64,000 nucleotides of DNA from NCBI GenBank assembly GCA_045534635.1, contig JAZSKB010000005.1, positions 1-64,000 on the forward strand. The letters are read 5' to 3'. Source of the DNA: UBA1205 sp045534635 (GTDB lineage Bacteria; Bacteroidota; Bacteroidia; Bacteroidales; WCHB1-69). The notes under the pieces were generated by a model. It saw only the letters and a program-made list of their open reading frames with translations. It searched no databases and was not told the origin of the DNA. Of this stretch, positions 61,021 through 64,000 are shown piece after piece; position 1 is the first letter of the stretch; every line of letters starts with the position of its first letter. The position numbers and the translations under genes are program-made.

Positions 61021-64000
61021 TCATTTTTTCAGCCCCATCGAACAAATGATGACAGGGTCTTTGTGCTTGGTCTTGTCTTCATCGACACGGCACAAGTTGC
61101 CGTTCTTGTACATTTCGATGACCGTGTCCACGATGTCGTCTTGTGAGCTGCCCGTGCGCATCATGCGACCAAGGATGAACTTGGAATTCTCGAGCAAAGG
61201 ATAGTTGTAGATTTGGTCGATGGCGAACTTCAGGAACTCTTTCTTGTCTTGATTGAAGATGTCATCGGGTTGCTCGTAATAATGGTTTAACAATTCGTAA
61301 ATTCGGCGTTTGGTGCTGAAACGGCTGCCAAGGATGCCGCCTACATTGGTGTTTTCTGTGTGGATATTCTTGACGGCCTTGTCAACTAATTCCAAATGGT
61401 TGTCTTGCGGCTCCAAACGAGGTTCATCGATAGCGCAAGCCATAGCCTGCAAGATGCGTTTCTGCGATTGGCTCACCATATCGCCCTTGGAATTGTACCA
61501 CGAAAGCACATCAAAGTCGTTGAATGTGCGGGCGTAGGTAATCACGCCGTCCTCCAATCCGTTTGGTGCGGCTTTGGTGGAATAGACGATGTTGCTCAAT
61601 TCGGGAATGATTTGATTCAATTTGGGATTGGCATCGGTGGCATTTTTCCAGATTTGCCAAGCCTGCGACCCAAGGTCAACATCGGTGTCGTCCTCATCTT
61701 CGTCCAGACTACCGCTCTTTTCGTTGTACATATCGCACAAGTTCTGCTCGTTGCCCTCAAAGAAGACCTCATCACTTCCAACGATGTTGGCATTCTCATT
61801 GATGCGGTCGTTCAACCTGCGGCGCAAGCGGATAATCTCCTCTACCTTGTCGGCAGGGAAGAACGAATAGCAGAAAATCTGTTCAGAGCTTTGGTCGATA
61901 CGGTCCACACGTCCCGCACGTTGAATCAATCGGATGATGGCCCAAGGCAAATCATAGTTGACGATAACGTGGGCATCCTGCAAGTTTTGTCCTTCACTGA
62001 GCACGTCGGTTGCAATGAGTACCCTCAATTCGTTTTCCTTTGCCACATCGGCCTTGTTGCTGATGGGCGAGAAACGGTCGACGATGGCGGTGGGATTCTG
62101 TGAATTGCCCGTAGCCTTGTCGATTTGGGTCAAGCCACGCTTTTTCAACTGATGATAGACATAGTTGGCCGTGTCGGAATATTGGGTGAAAACGATCACT
62201 TTCTCGCCTTTGTGCGTCTTGTTAATCAAGTCTTCCAATTCGTCCAGCTTCTGGTCGGTCTTTGGGTTCCAATCGCCACACAAGTTGATCATCTTAATCA
62301 AGGTCTCGCAGTCTTTGTTGAGCTTTTGTTTCAGTGTCCGCTTGAAATATTTTGAATCAATCCATTGGACGTTTTTCTTCCCAACCAAGCTGTTGTAATA
62401 TTCCTCCGCCTTTTTCATATACACTTTCAAATCATTGGGAATCTTGATAAGCTCGTCGCCCGAAGCACGTTCTTCATCTTCGTTGTCGTGTTCGAAAATG
62501 TCGTTGATGTCGGCATCGTCCAAATAATCTTCGGGGAAGGTATTTTCATCGCCTATGGGCAAACGGAGCTTGTTTTCGATGGCATAGATGAAAACGGCGT
62601 TGCGCAAGATATGGCGGAAGATGGTGAGCAAGAAAGAGAAGCCGCTGCTGTCGATACGTTTGAAGAAAGTGCTTTTGCAAAAGCCCATCATTCGCACTCC
62701 GGCACGGGATAAGTTTTCGATGATGGTTTGTTCGAATTTGGAAGCCTCTTTGGCATTGTTTTCATCTAAATAATGTATCAAACCATAACGAGGCAATTCC
62801 AAGCTCTCCATCATAGCAATCATATTCTCGGAATACAAGCGGCTGTATTGGTCGCCTGCCACCGTCTTGAACTTGATGACCTTGGGAACGCGGTCGGGGA
62901 AATAGGATTTATGCCCGTCCTTGAACTCCAGATATTTTCGGCCATTACTTGGGTCGGTTTTGGCATAGTTCTCTTTGATGAAAGTGCGGGTGCGACGTAC
63001 CAAAAACAACTTCATCAGTTCTTGCCAGTCCTCTTGACATTCGCTTCGCTCAAACGCTTTGATGCTGCGGATAAAGTCCTCGTGCTTTTCATTGAACTTC
63101 CGCTCGCCGCCCAACTGTCGGATATAGGCTTCTGGGCGAATGCCCAAGTCGGCATCATCGTCAATGAATAAGCGGAGTTGATTGCTCAAGTCTTGATAAT
63201 GCTTGTTGTAGGGTGTGGCCGTCAACAACAAGACTTTGCAATCTTGCTTTTGTATGAGGTCTTTGATGTTTTTGTAACGGACACCTTGATTGTTGCGCAG
63301 ATTGTGGCTTTCGTCAACGATAATCAGGCGGTAATAACGGGCGTTATCCACATCAATCGGCTTGGCCATCGACATAATATCCGCCTTCAAATCGTATTCT
63401 TTCCGATACTTTGCCCACATCTCTTGCAAATTGGCTGGACAGATAATCAAAGTGTTGCTGCCGAAACTGTTTTCATACATTTTGGCAATGGCACAGGCCG
63501 TGATGGTCTTTCCCAAGCCTACTACATCGCCAATCATCGTGCCACCGCGCTTGTCGTTGTTTAGGTGCCGAGCAGCAATCTTCACAGCGGTTTGCTGGAA
63601 TTCGAACAAAGAATTGCGGAACTCTTGTGGAATTGAAAACTCCTTGATGCCCAAACGAGCCTCCTCGCTAAGGTGGTACGCTGTCTTCAGATAGATATAA
63701 TAAGGTGGGATTATCTTTTCACCAGCCCAACTGTTATCGATGATTTCGATGAGTTCCTTGGTAATATCCAAGCAAAACTTGTCTTCCCAACGGTCGTCAA
63801 ACCAACGGGAAAGTTTTTCGGCGCTGTCGCTGTCGCCAAACTCAGCGTTCAGCTCACCTTGTTTGGTCAAGCCTGAGTAGGTCAAGTTGCTGCTACCCAT
63901 AATGGCTTGAATCTTGTTGAAGTTGTCGTCGGGCCGATGGGCAAGATAGAGTTTTGCATGAAGCGACTCACGAAGATACAACTTCACGCACACCTTTTCG
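61021..64000 (-). CDS. PLD-SNF2 helicase (N-terminus outside the window)
   Basis: At least 993 residues, open past the right edge. The visible part starts in a phospholipase-D-like HKD motif (HAKLYLAHRPDDNF, then MGSSNLTYSGL). A superfamily 2 SNF2/RapA-type helicase follows: Walker A GDVVGLGKTITACAIAKMYE (window residues 155-174), motif II VDESHNLRNN, motif III LLLTATPYNKHYQD, then VIVFTQYSDTANYVYHQL and ATDVLSEGQNLQDAHVIVNY with QRAGRVDRI (motifs V-VI). PLD nucleases fused to SNF2 helicases are common in restriction-type defence loci, where they probably translocate and cut DNA. It is GC-rich (sampled rows near 50%) and is the first visible gene of the operon. Confidence 0.9.
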   Translation of the reverse strand, partial: EKVCVKLYLRESLHAKLYLAHRPDDNFNKIQAIMGSSNLTYSGLTKQGELNAEFGDSDSAEKLSRWFDDRWEDKFCLDITKELIEIIDNSWAGEKIIPPYYIYLKTAYHLSEEARLGIKEFSIPQEFRNSLFEFQQTAVKIAARHLNNDKRGGTMIGDVVGLGKTITACAIAKMYENSFGSNTLIICPANLQEMWAKYRKEYDLKADIMSMAKPIDVDNARYYRLIIVDESHNLRNNQGVRYKNIKDLIQKQDCKVLLLTATPYNKHYQDLSNQLRLFIDDDADLGIRPEAYIRQLGGERKFNEKHEDFIRSIKAFERSECQEDWQELMKLFLVRRTRTFIKENYAKTDPSNGRKYLEFKDGHKSYFPDRVPKVIKFKTVAGDQYSRLYSENMIAMMESLELPRYGLIHYLDENNAKEASKFEQTIIENLSRAGVRMMGFCKSTFFKRIDSSGFSFLLTIFRHILRNAVFIYAIENKLRLPIGDENTFPEDYLDDADINDIFEHDNEDEERASGDELIKIPNDLKVYMKKAEEYYNSLVGKKNVQWIDSKYFKRTLKQKLNKDCETLIKMINLCGDWNPKTDQKLDELEDLINKTHKGEKVIVFTQYSDTANYVYHQLKKRGLTQIDKATGNSQNPTAIVDRFSPISNKADVAKENELRVLIATDVLSEGQNLQDAHVIVNYDLPWAIIRLIQRAGRVDRIDQSSEQIFCYSFFPADKVEEIIRLRRRLNDRINENANIVGSDEVFFEGNEQNLCDMYNEKSGSLDEDEDDTDVDLGSQAWQIWKNATDANPKLNQIIPELSNIVYSTKAAPNGLEDGVITYARTFNDFDVLSWYNSKGDMVSQSQKRILQAMACAIDEPRLEPQDNHLELVDKAVKNIHTENTNVGGILGSRFSTKRRIYELLNHYYEQPDDIFNQDKKEFLKFAIDQIYNYPLLENSKFILGRMMRTGSSQDDIVDTVIEMYKNGNLCRVDEDKTKHKDPVIICSMGLKK

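Noticed and set aside
61396..63564. Several open frames of 100-235 codons on the plus strand opposite the helicase
   Set aside because: All lie antisense to the helicase motifs, in the same GC-rich composition, and look like shadows.
53507..64000. BREX, DISARM or classical type I restriction system
   Set aside because: None of PglZ, BrxC, BrxL, DrmA, DrmB, DrmC or HsdS is recognised among the visible genes; only the methylase and helicase types are shared.
1..64000. CRISPR array, insertion sequence, integrase or phage genes
   Set aside because: No regularly spaced direct repeats, no transposase or integrase motifs and no terminal inverted repeats were found, so the mode of arrival of the GC-rich island is unknown.

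Overview
The window comes from an AT-rich member of the Bacteroidota, most likely an anaerobic Bacteroidales-type organism. The evidence is: many TAnnTTTG (-7) promoter boxes of the Bacteroidota type upstream of genes on both strands; type IX secretion parts (GldJ, PorP/SprF) together with cargo carrying type A and type B C-terminal sorting domains; BspA-like leucine-rich-repeat proteins; a Bacteroidota-type Rho with a long N-terminal insertion; and HydG plus acetate kinase, which point to fermentation with an [FeFe]-hydrogenase. Sampled 60-base rows of the chromosomal part are around 27-30% G+C. No rRNA, CRISPR array, transposase or integrase was seen. There is one tRNA gene.

Layout. 1-3.4 kb: end fragment of a BspA-like gene, then a small gene and an AsmA-like protein. 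3.5-8.8 kb, leftward: HydG with its small ACT-like partner, RlmH, a glucosaminidase and an M13 peptidase. 9.1-12.9 kb, rightward: ECF sigma factor, radical SAM protein, L19 with a structured leader, EF-P and an LpxD-like acyltransferase. 13-16.5 kb: a two-gene unit of T9SS cargo proteins. 16.7-24.7 kb, leftward: RNA modification enzymes (MnmD, RimO), heptose adenylyltransferase, a flippase-like membrane protein, a MORN-repeat protein, a nucleoid-associated protein and two enzymes for diacetamido-uronic acid sugars. 25-26.7 kb: rho. 26.7-29.5 kb: glycosyltransferase, polytopic membrane protein and a small ORF. 29.6-33.6 kb, rightward: MORN protein, MnmA, lipoprotein, DAHP synthase/chorismate mutase. 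33.6-36.3 kb, leftward: pseudouridine synthase, LytM-like protein, lipoprotein. 36.5-38.7 kb: aminotransferase and MscS channel. 38.7-47.1 kb, leftward: TrmH-type methyltransferase, nucleoside kinase, MurB, AnmK, MurF, GldJ, PorP. 47.4 kb: tRNA-Met. 47.6-49.5 kb: AroC, SufE, DUF59. 49.7-53.0 kb: hypothetical secreted protein, acetate kinase, a possible structured RNA, a small hypothetical gene.

53.5-64 kb is different. It is one leftward operon of at least six tightly packed genes that runs off the right edge: a PLD-SNF2 helicase, a BRO-N protein, a large Eco57I-type adenine methyltransferase, a GHKL ATPase fused to a PD-(D/E)XK (Shedu-like) nuclease domain, a DUF4062 protein and a DprA/SLOG protein. 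Much of it is about 50-57% G+C, with AT-rich blocks inside single genes, including a DNA-recognition region in the methyltransferase that looks swapped. I read this as a horizontally acquired, composite restriction-type anti-phage system. It does not match BREX, DISARM or classical type I/III gene content and is the main candidate for something undescribed.

Calls rest on reading motifs by eye; no database search was run.
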